Assembly (NCBI RefSeq): GCF_014206975.1 | Contig: NZ_JACHOU010000001.1 | Span: 124,001 to 188,000 of the forward strand | Length of the DNA stretch: 64,000 nt | DNA from: Aminobacter aganoensis | Lineage (GTDB): Bacteria; Pseudomonadota; Alphaproteobacteria; Rhizobiales; Rhizobiaceae | Reading direction: 5' to 3' | In this document: in pieces, positions 18,095-27,661 of the stretch | How positions within the stretch are numbered: the stretch's first letter is position 1 | Layout of the letters: each line of letters begins with the position of its first letter | The notes under the pieces: generated by a model | Databases searched by the model: none | Told to the model about the DNA's origin: nothing | What the model saw: only the letters and a program-made list of their open reading frames with translations | Translations under genes and position numbers: made by a program

Positions 18095-20131
18095 TCAGCG
18101 GTCGAACAGGAAATAGCCGAAGGCGACACCGGCCCCGTTGGGCTGGGTTTCGATCTCCGAACGTATCTTCGGGAACAGGTCGGACGCCAGTTCAGGGTCG
18201 GCGATGTCGGCGGCCTTGATGCCGCTGTCGCTGGCGAGCGCCACGATCAAATGCGGTTCCGGCGCCGACGCCTCCTGGTCGTTGAGCGGAAACAGCTTCA
18301 TGCTGAACGTCGCCTCGCCCGCCCCCGATTTCTTGAGCAGGCTGGCGAAATTGTAGACCACGCCGTCCTTGCCGATGAGCAGCAGGTTGACGTTTCGGCT
18401 GCCGGTCCCGCTCAGCGTGCCCTGGAGCGAGTCGCCCACCTTGAGGTTGTCCTTGTTCAGCACCAGCTTCGGCCCGCTCGCCTCGCCCGGCGGCAGCGCC
18501 TTCAGGAAGTCGGCAACGGGGCACTGGTCACGTTCGATCATGCGGGGGTTGATCGCAGGCTTGTTGCCGAAGGCCGCCGAAAAGTCGCGGGCCAGCTTGT
18601 CGAATGGCGCCTTCGAGGTCGCCAGCCCGTCGACCACGGGGCTCGGCGCCGATGCGTTGGCCACTGCCGCATAGAAGCAGGCGCCGCCGTCGAACGCCTT
18701 GAACCATTCCGCTGCGCTGACCGCCTTAGGCGGCTCGATGGCGATCGGCTTGACCGGTTCCGCCGGCTTCGGCTTGGCGATATCGGTCGGCACGGGCGCC
18801 TTCGCCACGGTCTCGGTTGCGGGCGGCGACTTTGCCGCGGGCTCCGACGGCGGTTCGGGCTGCGCCGGTGTCAGCTTGCCGCCGGCCGTCTGATCGCTGG
18901 AGACGGGCGTCTTTTCGCCAAACAGCAGGCCATCCGCCAGCCCGGAATAATAGACCCCGCCTCCGGCTGCCGCCGCCGCAACCAGCAGCAACGCGCCGAT
19001 CAGCGCGCCCCGTCCCGATTTCGGCTTCTCCGGCACAGGCTGGGCCTTGGCCGCCGGTTTCTGGTTCCGCTCCGGTGCGGACCTTCCTGCGGCCCCCGCG
19101 TTGCGCCAGGGGGCATCGCGTGGCAACAGCGCCTCCGGCTGCGGTGGTTTCTGGCCGCTGGCCGGCGACCCCGGTGGACGCCAGGTGCGTTCGGCGGGTT
19201 TTCGCTCCGGATCGAGCTGGCCGGCGATGCCGGGATGGGTGCCTGAGCTTGCGGTCACGCCGCTGGTCTCGCGCAGCCATTCGACGATGGCCGCGGCACT
19301 TTCCGGGCGGTCCCTCGGGTCCGGCTGGAGCATGGCCTCGAGCAGCGGCAGCAATTCCGGGTCTATGCCCGAGAGGTCCGGCACCGTTCGCCGCTTTTCG
19401 ATCACCTCGACCGGTGATCCGCCCATGTCGAGCTGCTTGCCGCGCAAGGCCGCAGCCAGCACCAGCCCGAGGCTGTAGAGATCGGACTGCTCGGTCACCT
19501 CGCCGCCGAACAGGCCGAGCTGCTCGGGCGAGACGAAGCTGTACTTGCCGGCGAAGCTGCCGCCGAGCAGCGTGCCGCCGCCGACATTGGCCGAACGCGC
19601 GATGCCGAAATCGATGATCTTGGTCTTTTCGACCCGCCCGCCCGGCAGCACGATGTTGTCGGGCGACAGGTCGCGGTGGATGACGCCGGCCTCATGCGCC
19701 ACCGACAGGCCCGACGCCACGCGCGCCAGCATCTTGCGCGCCTGCTGCGCGTCGAGCGGGCCGCTGCGGATGCGCTCGCCCAGCGACTGGCCGTCGACGA
19801 ATTCCATGGCGAGATACGGCCTGCCGATCGTCGGGTCGATGGTGAAGACATGGTAACGCACGATGGCGTCGTTGGAGAGGTGGTTGAGGATCGAGGCTTC
19901 CTTGCGAAACAGTGCCAGGATGCCCTGGTCGCGGGCAAACTCGCGCAGCACCACCTTGATCGCCACCGGATCGCCGGTCTGGATGTTGTGGCCGCGATAG
20001 ACCTCGCCCATGCCGCCGGTGGCGATGTGTTCGTCGATCTCGTAGATGCCGTTGAGCTGGACGCCCTTGTGCACGCCGGTATCGGGCGCGATGCGTGTCT
20101 TGTCTTCCGGCGTCGCGTCGTCCGGAGTCAT
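18095..20131 (-). CDS. ppkA: Membrane Ser/Thr protein kinase (PpkA-like, T6SS-associated)
   Basis: This eukaryotic-type kinase would phosphorylate T6SS regulatory proteins at the inner membrane. In the 678-residue product the kinase domain spans about 29-280: glycine loop IATGGMGEV (36-44), Lys59, HRDLSPDN (152-159), DFG (174-176) and APE-like SPEQ. A proline-rich linker leads to one membrane span near 376-396. The rest, 280 residues, is periplasmic, beginning with a Pro/Ala/Lys-rich stretch. The far C-terminus (DNLKVGDSLQGTLSG) suggests a DUF4384-like sensory domain. The catalytic Asp and Lys are intact. Together with the PP2C phosphatase and two FHA proteins in this cluster it fits the known PpkA/PppA/Fha post-translational control of type VI secretion. 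Confidence 0.9.
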   Translation of the reverse strand: MTPDDATPEDKTRIAPDTGVHKGVQLNGIYEIDEHIATGGMGEVYRGHNIQTGDPVAIKVVLREFARDQGILALFRKEASILNHLSNDAIVRYHVFTIDPTIGRPYLAMEFVDGQSLGERIRSGPLDAQQARKMLARVASGLSVAHEAGVIHRDLSPDNIVLPGGRVEKTKIIDFGIARSANVGGGTLLGGSFAGKYSFVSPEQLGLFGGEVTEQSDLYSLGLVLAAALRGKQLDMGGSPVEVIEKRRTVPDLSGIDPELLPLLEAMLQPDPRDRPESAAAIVEWLRETSGVTASSGTHPGIAGQLDPERKPAERTWRPPGSPASGQKPPQPEALLPRDAPWRNAGAAGRSAPERNQKPAAKAQPVPEKPKSGRGALIGALLLVAAAAAGGGVYYSGLADGLLFGEKTPVSSDQTAGGKLTPAQPEPPSEPAAKSPPATETVAKAPVPTDIAKPKPAEPVKPIAIEPPKAVSAAEWFKAFDGGACFYAAVANASAPSPVVDGLATSKAPFDKLARDFSAAFGNKPAINPRMIERDQCPVADFLKALPPGEASGPKLVLNKDNLKVGDSLQGTLSGTGSRNVNLLLIGKDGVVYNFASLLKKSGAGEATFSMKLFPLNDQEASAPEPHLIVALASDSGIKAADIADPELASDLFPKIRSEIETQPNGAGVAFGYFLFDR

Positions 20132-20376
20132 GACTTGGTTCCATCCCTGCGTGAGCGCCTGCCGGCCATTGCTTCACACCTGCGGTGCTGGATCATGCCG
20201 CGACAATAACACGGATTTTCGCGATGGGCTCTCGCTCAGCGCCACGCCGCCGAAGACCGGCCAATAGCCTTTTTGATCAGCGTTGACACCGATGCCTGCG
20301 AGGAGGATGCTTGCCTTTCTAAGACTGCAAGCCGTGCCAAGCCTGTAAACGCTGCGATCCTAAGAGGAGGCAGTCA
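20132..20376. promoter_or_regulatory. Divergent spacer between ppkA-like kinase and caspase-like gene
   Basis: This 245-base spacer must hold promoters in both directions. A TTGACA at 20283-20288 on the plus strand is the best -35 candidate, but no good -10 follows at the expected distance. The ribosome-binding site of the downstream gene, AGGAGG at 20365-20370, is strong. Confidence 0.3.
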
Positions 20377-23169
20377 ATGGTATGCGAGGGCTGCTTGCCT
20401 GCTCGCAATGCTGGCATTGCCGCGCGATTGGCTGGCGCGATGCTGGCCTGCGGGCTCATCATGCTCCTGGCTGTCGGTTCCGTGCTGGCTGCCGACGGCG
20501 TCTCGGGTCGCCGGGCGGCACTCGTCATCGGCAATTCGGCCTATGAGCATCTGGCAAGGCTTCCGAACGCGACGAACGATGCCGACCGCATCCGCGACGT
20601 GCTGGAGCGGGCGAACTTCGAGGTCACGCTCGGCAAGGATCTCGACAAGAAGGGCCTCGAGGAAACCATTCTCGGCTTCCTCAGGACGCTCAACGACGGC
20701 GACGTCGCGCTGTTCTACTACAGCGGCCATGCCGTGCAGGTCGGCGGCCACAACTTCATGCTGCCGGTCGATGCCACCCTGGCGACCTCCTACGATCTCG
20801 AGGTCCAGGCCTACAACATGTCGAGCCTGCTCGAATACATGCGCGAGACGTCGTCGCTGCAGATCGCGATCCTCGATGCCTGCCGCGACAATCCCTTCGC
20901 CAACAATTCCTATTATGTCGGCCAGGCCAAGGTCGCGGTCGAAGGCAAGAAGGGCCTCGCCTCGGTCGCCCCGCAAGACGGCACGCTGATCGTCTACTCG
21001 ACCGCGCCCGACCGTGTGGCGCTCGACGGCACCCAGGGCCTCAGCCCCTTCACCGGCACCTTCGCCGAATATGCGCTCAAGCCGAATGTCGAGGTCAGGA
21101 AGCTGCTCAGCGACATCCGCGCCGAGGTCATCAAGCGCACCGACGGGCGCCAGACGCCGTGGGACGCCTCGAGCCTGACCTCGTCCTTCTTCTTCGTTAC
21201 GCGGCAGAACCTCTTGATTATAGAGGACATGCGTGAGGTACGGGTTCCACCGTCGCCCAAGGAGGTGGCCCTGCGCATCTCGCCGCCCATCACCAGCGGC
21301 AATGCGGAACTGACGATCAGCTTCACCAAGCTGCCCGACCAGGGCACGCTCTGGCTGGGCGACCAGCAGCTCAGCCTCGACAGCAAGGTTTCAGCCGACC
21401 GCATCGAGGAGGTCATGTTCAAGCCGGCATCCGCCGACATGACCGGTGACGAAGTGCGTTACAGCGTCACCACCGACAGCGGCCGCAGCGCCAGCGGCAT
21501 CGTCCGCGTCGTCGTCGATGCCCAGGCAGTCGCCCAGGCGCCGGTCAAGCCGGCCCTCACCATCCAGCAGGGCGACGAGCCCAAGCCGGCAGCACCCGAG
21601 CAGGCCAAGCCGATCCTCGTCGCCATGGCTTCCGACATCGGCACCGGCTTCGCCGCCATGCCCGAAGAAATCGTGCGCTCCAGCGCCCCGACCGGCTGGC
21701 TCCGCCTGGAGAAGCGCGATCCGGAGACGCAAGTTGCGGTCGACGGCCAGATCGTTTCCGAAGGCGACCTGATCAAGGCCGAGGACATCGCCAAGCTGCG
21801 CATTCGCCCCTCGCTCAAGCTGGTCAGTGCCTCGGACACGGACGTGCCGGTGGCCGAGACCGTCGCCATGGCGCCCCAGTCCGGCAAGGCCGACACCAGC
21901 ACCGACAGCATGGAGGTCAAGCCGATCCCCCTGCCCGCCGACAAGACAGCCGCCCAGCCGCCGGTGCGCACGGTCGTGCTGATGCCCGCGGTCAAGACGG
22001 TCGCGCCTGCGCCGATCACCATCAACGTCGCCGTCTCGGTCAACGAATGCGACACGCTCGCCGCCGAACCGCTCGACGTGCAGGCGGTAGCCGACGGCAA
22101 GCTGCCCAACGACATCGACGTGGCCAAGGCGCTGGTTGCCTGCAAGGCCGCCGTCGACCAGCATCCCGAGGTGGCGCGGTTCAAGTATCAATACGCCCGC
22201 GCGCTCTATGCCGAAGGCAACTTCAAGGAAGCCCTGACCGAACTCAACGCCGCCAGCGACGCCGGCCACGTCCGCGCCAGCTACCTGCTAGGCCGGCTTT
22301 ACCAATTTGGCGCGGCGGTGGAGCGCGATCCGTCGCGGGCCATTCCGCTTTTTGAGACCGGCGCCAAGCGCGGCGATCCCTATTCGCAATATGCCCTAGG
22401 TAAGGCACTGGTGAATGGGACAGGGACCAAGGCCGACGTTGAGCGCGGTATGGCTCTTGCGGAACGCGCCGCGGAATCTGGACACACCTATGCAATGAAC
22501 CTGCTTGGAAGCGAGTACTACCTCGGACGGTACGTCAAGAAGGACTACGCGAGAGCCCTACGCCTGTTTCAAGAGTCCGCCAATCGAGATGACGTTTATG
22601 GGATGGTCAATCTCGGCGTTCTCTACCGAGATGGTGCTGGCGTAGAAAAGGATCAGGCTCGAGCAACTGAACTTTTCGAGCAAGCAAGAGCCAAAGGTCA
22701 TCCGTCCGCGGGGCGGCTGCTTGGATACATGGCGGTTCAGAACGGCAATGCAAACACAGAAATTTTGCTCAATTGGTATCGCGAAAGCGCAGAGCGAGGT
22801 GATGCCTGGGGCGGATATTTTGCTGCAAAGCTGCTCAAGGACAATCCGGCATTGCAGCGCGATAGCGGTGAGGTGGTTCGCCTGCTGGCGCTTTCGGCAT
22901 CGCAGGATACCAAAGATGTCTCGGCAGACGCGAAATCGGATCTAGGAAAAATCGGTAGTTCGGATGTCGCCAAAGAGGTTCAGCTGGCACTCCAACGATC
23001 GGGCCAGGATGTCGGCGACATTGACGGAAAACTCGGCGCTCGCACCCGTGACGCTGCAGCCGCCGTACTGGGGACGGACGCGCCTCGCGACTCCCGGGCG
23101 TTGCTGATCGCCCTTTTGCGCAAGGAATGGATCGAGTCTCGACCACGTCTGGACATGCTGGGCTCATGA
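20377..23169 (+). CDS. Secreted caspase-like (C14) protein with Sel1 repeats and C-terminal peptidoglycan-binding-like domain
   Basis: The 930-residue protein has an N-terminal hydrophobic signal or anchor (about 18-39). A caspase-fold p20-like domain follows, with the catalytic dyad His118 (YYSGHAVQ) and Cys169 (ILDACRDNPF). After a beta-rich linker come tandem Sel1 repeats (about 600-860), for example YLLGRLYQFGAAVERD and MVNLGVLYRDGAGVEKD. The C-terminus (VQLALQRSGQDVGDIDGKLG) resembles a peptidoglycan-binding-1 domain. It may be a periplasmic protease or scaffold acting with the divergent kinase. Base composition drops sharply from about 22,380 onward, suggesting a mosaic gene. The start has AGGAGG six bases upstream. 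The substrate is unknown. Confidence 0.87.
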   Translation: MVCEGCLPARNAGIAARLAGAMLACGLIMLLAVGSVLAADGVSGRRAALVIGNSAYEHLARLPNATNDADRIRDVLERANFEVTLGKDLDKKGLEETILGFLRTLNDGDVALFYYSGHAVQVGGHNFMLPVDATLATSYDLEVQAYNMSSLLEYMRETSSLQIAILDACRDNPFANNSYYVGQAKVAVEGKKGLASVAPQDGTLIVYSTAPDRVALDGTQGLSPFTGTFAEYALKPNVEVRKLLSDIRAEVIKRTDGRQTPWDASSLTSSFFFVTRQNLLIIEDMREVRVPPSPKEVALRISPPITSGNAELTISFTKLPDQGTLWLGDQQLSLDSKVSADRIEEVMFKPASADMTGDEVRYSVTTDSGRSASGIVRVVVDAQAVAQAPVKPALTIQQGDEPKPAAPEQAKPILVAMASDIGTGFAAMPEEIVRSSAPTGWLRLEKRDPETQVAVDGQIVSEGDLIKAEDIAKLRIRPSLKLVSASDTDVPVAETVAMAPQSGKADTSTDSMEVKPIPLPADKTAAQPPVRTVVLMPAVKTVAPAPITINVAVSVNECDTLAAEPLDVQAVADGKLPNDIDVAKALVACKAAVDQHPEVARFKYQYARALYAEGNFKEALTELNAASDAGHVRASYLLGRLYQFGAAVERDPSRAIPLFETGAKRGDPYSQYALGKALVNGTGTKADVERGMALAERAAESGHTYAMNLLGSEYYLGRYVKKDYARALRLFQESANRDDVYGMVNLGVLYRDGAGVEKDQARATELFEQARAKGHPSAGRLLGYMAVQNGNANTEILLNWYRESAERGDAWGGYFAAKLLKDNPALQRDSGEVVRLLALSASQDTKDVSADAKSDLGKIGSSDVAKEVQLALQRSGQDVGDIDGKLGARTRDAAAAVLGTDAPRDSRALLIALLRKEWIESRPRLDMLGS

Positions 23170-23183
23170 ACGGGAGACGTTAC

Positions 23184-23444
23184 ATGCGATCGCATACCGT
23201 CAGTTTTCTTATGGCGACCGTGCTTCTGCCGCTGAGCGGTTGTGGCTCTTTGTTGAAAGTCGAGGAGCAGGCTGCGGTTCAACCTGCGGCTCAGCCTGTA
23301 CAGGTTAAGAAGGCGGCACCTGCGAAGAAGGTTGCCGTCGCGGCTCCGGTCCAACCGAAGGTGGTCAAGAGGCCGACTGTTGCAGCCACCGTAACGAGCA
23401 ATGAACGGAGTGACAGTGGTGGCGGTGACACCAGCGATTGGTAA
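23184..23444 (+). CDS. Small putative lipoprotein, lysine/alanine/valine-rich
   Basis: The 86-residue product has a lipoprotein signal ending in LSGC (Cys 20), followed by a low-complexity Ala/Val/Lys/Pro segment and a Ser/Gly/Asp-rich tail. The ATG at 23184 has GGGAGA six bases upstream. An in-frame ATG at 23166 overlapping the previous stop would spoil the signal. It shares the lower-GC composition of the 3' part of the caspase-like gene and is probably cotranscribed with it. The periplasmic part looks like a flexible spacer; function is unknown. Confidence 0.65.
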   Translation: MRSHTVSFLMATVLLPLSGCGSLLKVEEQAAVQPAAQPVQVKKAAPAKKVAVAAPVQPKVVKRPTVAATVTSNERSDSGGGDTSDW

Positions 23445-23454
23445 GTTCGCTCCA

Positions 23455-26238
23455 CTACCCAAACTCGTAGCTGAACCCCTCGCCTGACGCGCCGACTGTC
23501 ACGCGCGTCAGCTTCTCGCCGTCGAGCGAGCGGTTAAGCACGCCACGGCTCAGTTCCGGCAGCAGCGTGTTGGTCAGGATCGCATCGATCATGCGGCCGC
23601 CGGATTCGATTTCGGTGCAGCGCGCCTTGATCAGTTCCATCACGCCATCGCCGATCACCAGCTCCGCGCCGTGGCTCGTCTGCAGGCGGCGCGCGATCTT
23701 GCCGAATTGGTGGCGGGTGATCGCCTCGATCATGTCGCCCGACAGCGGATAATAGGGAATTGTCACCACCCGGCCGATGAAGGCAGCGGGGAATACCTTG
23801 AGCAGCGGCGCGCGCAGGGCAGCATCGAGGTTTTCGACCTTCTCGCGCAGTTCGCCGCCCTTGGTCTTGGTCATGATGACCTCGGAGCCGACATTGGAGG
23901 TGAGCAAAATCAGCGTGTTCTTGAAGTCGATCCGCCTGCCCTCGCTGTCGTCCATCATGCCCTTGTCAAACACCTGGAAGAAGATCTCGTGCACGTCGGG
24001 ATGGGCCTTCTCGACCTCGTCGAGCAGGATCACCGAATAGGGCCGGCGCCGCACCGCCTCGGTCAGGATGCCGCCCTTGCCGTAGCCGACATATCCCGGA
24101 GGCGCGCCCTTCAGCGTCGACACCGTATGCGCTTCCTGGAACTCCGACATGTTGATCGAGATCAGGTTCTGTTCGCCGCCATAAAGCGTTTCGGCCAGCG
24201 CCAGCGCGGTCTCGGTCTTGCCGACACCGGAGGGGCCGCAGAGGAGGAACACGCCGACCGGCTTCTCCGGTGCGCCGAGCCCTGCCCGGCTGGTCTGCAC
24301 GCGCTTGGCGATCATCTCCATGGCGTGGTCCTGGCCGACCACCCGCTCGGACAGCGTCTGCGCCAGCCGCAGGGCCTTTTCCGTCTGGCTGGACAGCATG
24401 CGTCCGGTGGGGATGCCGGTCCAGTCCTGCACCACCGCCGCCACCGCATTGCGGTCGACCGACAGCAGGATCAGCGGCGTCTCGCCCTGCGCTTCGGCCA
24501 GCACCGCCATCAACTCCTTGAGCCGCGCCAGGTCGGCGGCAGGGTCGGCCGGCTGTTCCGCCGCGGCCTCGGGCTCCACGGGGTCGGCCTGCACCGCATC
24601 GTCATTGGCCGCCACCGGCTCGGCATCCGCCGCGGGCTGCTCCTCCGCAACCGCATCGGGCGCAACAGGATCGAGCGCCACGCCTTGGCCGCGCAGCCTT
24701 GCGCGCAGCTCGAGGATCTCGGCGACGACTTCCTTTTCCCGGTCCCACCGAGCTTGCGCGACAGCCAGCGCCGTATCGGTCTCGCCAAGGCCCGTCTCGA
24801 CGCGTGCCTTGCGCTCCTCGACATCGATGCCGATGGCCGCTTCCCGGCCGATGATGCCTTGCTCGACCTCCAGCGCCTGCCTGCGGCGCATCAGGTCCTC
24901 GACCTCGCCCGGCCGCGAATGCTGCGAGATGGCGACGCGCGCGCAGGCCGTGTCCAGCAGGCTGACCGCCTTGTCGGGCAGCTGGCGCGCCGGGATGTAG
25001 CGATGCGACAGCTTGACCGCCGTTTCGATCGCCTCGTCGAGGATCTGCACCTGGTGGTGCTTTTCGAGAACCCCGGCCACGCCGCGCAACATCAGGATCG
25101 CGGCGGCCTCGTCGGGTTCGTCGATCTTGACCACCTGGAAGCGGCGGGTCAGCGCCGGGTCCTTTTCGATGTGCTGCTTGTATTCGGCCCAGGTGGTGGC
25201 GGCGATGGTGCGCAGCTCGCCGCGTGCCAGCGCCGGCTTCAGCAAGTTGGCCGCGTCGCCAGTGCCGGCGGCACCGCCCGCGCCGATCAGCGTGTGCGCC
25301 TCGTCGATGAACAGGATCACCGGCGTTTCCGAGGATTGCACCTCGTCGATGACGGCCTTCAGCCGCTTCTCGAACTCGCCCTTGACGCTGGCGCCGGCCT
25401 GCATCAGCCCGACATCGAGCATGCGCACGCTGACGCCCTCCAGCATCGGCGGCACGTCGCCTTCGGCGATGCGCAAGGCAAAGCCCTCGACCACCGCCGT
25501 CTTGCCGACGCCGGCCTCGCCGGTCAGGATCGGGTTGTTCTGCCGCCGCCGCATCAGGATGTCGACGATCTGGCGGATCTCCGGGTCGCGGCCGACCACA
25601 GCGTCGATCTTGCCGTCGCGCGCCCGCTGGGTCAGGTCGGTGGCGTATTTCGCCAGCGCCGACTCCCCGCCCGGCGCCATGCGGCGCGGCGCCTCGACCG
25701 ACGGTGCCGTTGCCGCCGTGCCAGACCCCTCCAGCGAGCCGTCGACCACGTCGGCGAAACGCGCGATCACCCCATCGGCGTCTACCTTGTCGAATTCCGT
25801 GCTGATCTTCGACACCAGCCCTTCCAGCACCGGCACCTTCAGGCAGGCGAGCACGACGTGGGCGCTGCGCACCTCGTCGCTGCCGAATTCCAGCGTTGCC
25901 AGGTTCCAGGCCTCCTGGATGGCGTGGAAGATATGATCGGAAAACTCCTCGATGGAGGTTGCGCCATAAGGCAGCTTGTCGACGGCGCGTGTCATGTCGC
26001 CCGCCACGCGTGCTGCATCGACGCCGGCATCGGCCAGGATCATCTGTACGTCAGACCGATCCGAAAGCACCAGTTGTTCAATGAAATGAACGAGTTCGAC
26101 GTAAGGGTTACCACGCAGCTTTGCCGCATCTGCTGCCGCCTTGAAGGCCCGCAGGCAGGTGGGATTGAGCTTGCCGACCAGTTCCTTGCGCTTGAAGCCC
26201 TGGGACGACCTGCGCTGCTGCATGCCCTTGGGTTCCAT
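23455..26238 (-). CDS. tssH: T6SS sheath-disassembly ATPase TssH (ClpV)
   Basis: ClpV is the AAA+ ATPase that unfolds contracted TssB/TssC sheaths for reuse. The 927-residue protein has a Clp N-domain, Walker A GEAGVGKT (240-247) with ILFIDEAHTL, and a second Walker A GPSGVGKT (668-675) with VILLDEVEKAHPDV. The start at 26238 follows GGAGAC. A long acidic Ala/Pro/Glu/Asp-rich insertion (about 520-570) lies before the second ATPase domain, which is unusual. The location within the T6SS cluster and the N-domain argue for ClpV rather than ClpB. It is divergent from tssA. Confidence 0.95.
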   Translation of the reverse strand: MEPKGMQQRRSSQGFKRKELVGKLNPTCLRAFKAAADAAKLRGNPYVELVHFIEQLVLSDRSDVQMILADAGVDAARVAGDMTRAVDKLPYGATSIEEFSDHIFHAIQEAWNLATLEFGSDEVRSAHVVLACLKVPVLEGLVSKISTEFDKVDADGVIARFADVVDGSLEGSGTAATAPSVEAPRRMAPGGESALAKYATDLTQRARDGKIDAVVGRDPEIRQIVDILMRRRQNNPILTGEAGVGKTAVVEGFALRIAEGDVPPMLEGVSVRMLDVGLMQAGASVKGEFEKRLKAVIDEVQSSETPVILFIDEAHTLIGAGGAAGTGDAANLLKPALARGELRTIAATTWAEYKQHIEKDPALTRRFQVVKIDEPDEAAAILMLRGVAGVLEKHHQVQILDEAIETAVKLSHRYIPARQLPDKAVSLLDTACARVAISQHSRPGEVEDLMRRRQALEVEQGIIGREAAIGIDVEERKARVETGLGETDTALAVAQARWDREKEVVAEILELRARLRGQGVALDPVAPDAVAEEQPAADAEPVAANDDAVQADPVEPEAAAEQPADPAADLARLKELMAVLAEAQGETPLILLSVDRNAVAAVVQDWTGIPTGRMLSSQTEKALRLAQTLSERVVGQDHAMEMIAKRVQTSRAGLGAPEKPVGVFLLCGPSGVGKTETALALAETLYGGEQNLISINMSEFQEAHTVSTLKGAPPGYVGYGKGGILTEAVRRRPYSVILLDEVEKAHPDVHEIFFQVFDKGMMDDSEGRRIDFKNTLILLTSNVGSEVIMTKTKGGELREKVENLDAALRAPLLKVFPAAFIGRVVTIPYYPLSGDMIEAITRHQFGKIARRLQTSHGAELVIGDGVMELIKARCTEIESGGRMIDAILTNTLLPELSRGVLNRSLDGEKLTRVTVGASGEGFSYEFG

Positions 26239-26491
26239 GGAGTGTCTCCAATGCCCGGACTGCGTTCCCGATAACTTGCCACACAAACCGCAACTTGACA
26301 AAGCCGTGCTCGGCCCGGTCTGGCGGGCCTCGACCCGTGCTGCCCGAACGACCGTAACAATTCGCACGGCCTTGGTCACTAACGCTTAAGGGCTAGCTTC
26401 GTCCAACTTTGAGCGCTGCCTGAATTGTGCTAAACCAGAGTGGAGTGAAATACCGGCGACTTCCGTCCTTCAGTTTGGCGTGGGGGGGTGC
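26239..26491. promoter_or_regulatory. Divergent clpV/tssA control region
   Basis: This 253-base spacer separates the clpV gene from the long tssA-to-immunity transcription unit. For tssA a weak pair TTGAGC (26409-26414) and TAAACC (26431-26436), spaced 16, is the best candidate. A run of seven Gs just before the GTG start of tssA (26482-26488) is the likely ribosome-binding site. No convincing sigma-54 site is seen here. Confidence 0.35.
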
Positions 26492-27655
26492 GTGGTTGAT
26501 CTTGCTCTCTGGCTCAACCCTTTGAACGGTGAAAACCCGTCGGGGGAAGATTTGCGCAACGATCCGCGCTTTCATGAGCTCGAGCGCCTCGCCGTCCCGC
26601 AATCCGATGTCGTCCACGACGAGCGCAACAGGCCCTCGGCGGAAGTCAGCATTCCCGTCGATTGGGACGTCGTTCTCGAAAAGGCCGACGAGCTGCGCAA
26701 CCAGGGCCGCGACCTGCGCCTCCTGACTCTGGTCACCCGCGCCTTGGCCAATGCCCGCGGGCTCGCCGGGCTGGCCGAAGGGCTGATGCTGATCGCGCGG
26801 ACCTTCGATGCCCATTGGGAAACCATGCACCCCGCCTTGCGGCCGAACGCGCCGCCGCGCGACGCAGCATTGCGCCGCGTCAATGCCGTGCTCGACCTTC
26901 AAAACGGCCAGGAAGGCCTGCTTGCCGATCTCAGGAAGACCGTCTTCTTCGCCCCCCGCGGTTTCGGCCCGATCTCGGGCCGGGAGCTTGAACAGGGGGC
27001 GCTTGACGACCGCGTCATGCTGCAGGAGGCAGCGCAGGGACTGAACAACACCGAGCGGGCAGCGCTGTCGGCGGTGCATGAGCAGCTGTTGACCAGGCTG
27101 CGCAGCGCCTGTGCCGCGCAGGCCGATCAGGCGAATGCGGCCATGGAGCAGCTGGTAGCCGACGCCCGCGCGGCGGGCGCAGCGCTTGCCGCCCTCGATG
27201 CGGCGCTCAACAGGCGCCTGGAGAGCACGGGGCCTGCCGTTCCGGACCTCAAGAAGTTTCTCGACAGGATGCTGACCACGCTCGAGCGTGGGTCGGCCGC
27301 GCGCCCGGCAGCCAATGGCGCGGCGAAGCCCGAGCTCACCCAGGCAACACCTGCTGCAGCGCAGCCCAACGGCCACGCGCCGGAACCTGTGGCCAACCAT
27401 GCGGGGCCGACCATGGCCCTCCCCGAACGCCTCACCTCGCGCGACGATGTCGTCAAATGCCTCGACCTCGTCGTGGCCTTCTACGACCGCACCGAGCCGT
27501 CGAGCCCGATCCCGCACCTCGCCCGGCGCGTGCGCCGCATGGTGCACATGGATTTCGTCGAGCTGATGGAAGATCTCGCCCCCTCCGGGCTCAAGGAGTT
27601 CCGGCTCCTCGCCGGCGTAACCGACAAGAAGACGCCTCAGAAGGATGAAAGGTAG
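26492..27655 (+). CDS. tssA: T6SS component TssA (ImpA)
   Basis: TssA caps the baseplate or growing sheath and helps tail assembly. The 387-residue protein has the ImpA N-terminal domain (WLNPLNGENPSGEDLRNDPRF, then the family segment near LIARTFDAHWETMHP). After a Pro/Ala linker (about 270-310) a short C-terminal domain follows (LPERLTSRDDVVKCLDLVVAFYDRTEPSSP). The GTG at 26492 is chosen because it directly follows a G-run and gives the usual short N-terminus; a GTG at 26480 is possible. It begins the main T6SS operon, with tssB six bases downstream. Confidence 0.92.
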   Translation: MVDLALWLNPLNGENPSGEDLRNDPRFHELERLAVPQSDVVHDERNRPSAEVSIPVDWDVVLEKADELRNQGRDLRLLTLVTRALANARGLAGLAEGLMLIARTFDAHWETMHPALRPNAPPRDAALRRVNAVLDLQNGQEGLLADLRKTVFFAPRGFGPISGRELEQGALDDRVMLQEAAQGLNNTERAALSAVHEQLLTRLRSACAAQADQANAAMEQLVADARAAGAALAALDAALNRRLESTGPAVPDLKKFLDRMLTTLERGSAARPAANGAAKPELTQATPAAAQPNGHAPEPVANHAGPTMALPERLTSRDDVVKCLDLVVAFYDRTEPSSPIPHLARRVRRMVHMDFVELMEDLAPSGLKEFRLLAGVTDKKTPQKDER

Positions 27656-27661
27656 CCAAGC

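Noticed and set aside
23455-26238. Housekeeping ClpB instead of ClpV
   Set aside because: It is divergent from tssA, inside a complete T6SS cluster, and has a ClpV-type N-terminus.
23671-26274. Very long open plus-strand frame antisense to clpV
   Set aside because: It is an open shadow frame of a GC-rich AAA+ gene with a His/Arg-rich translation; clpV is certain.
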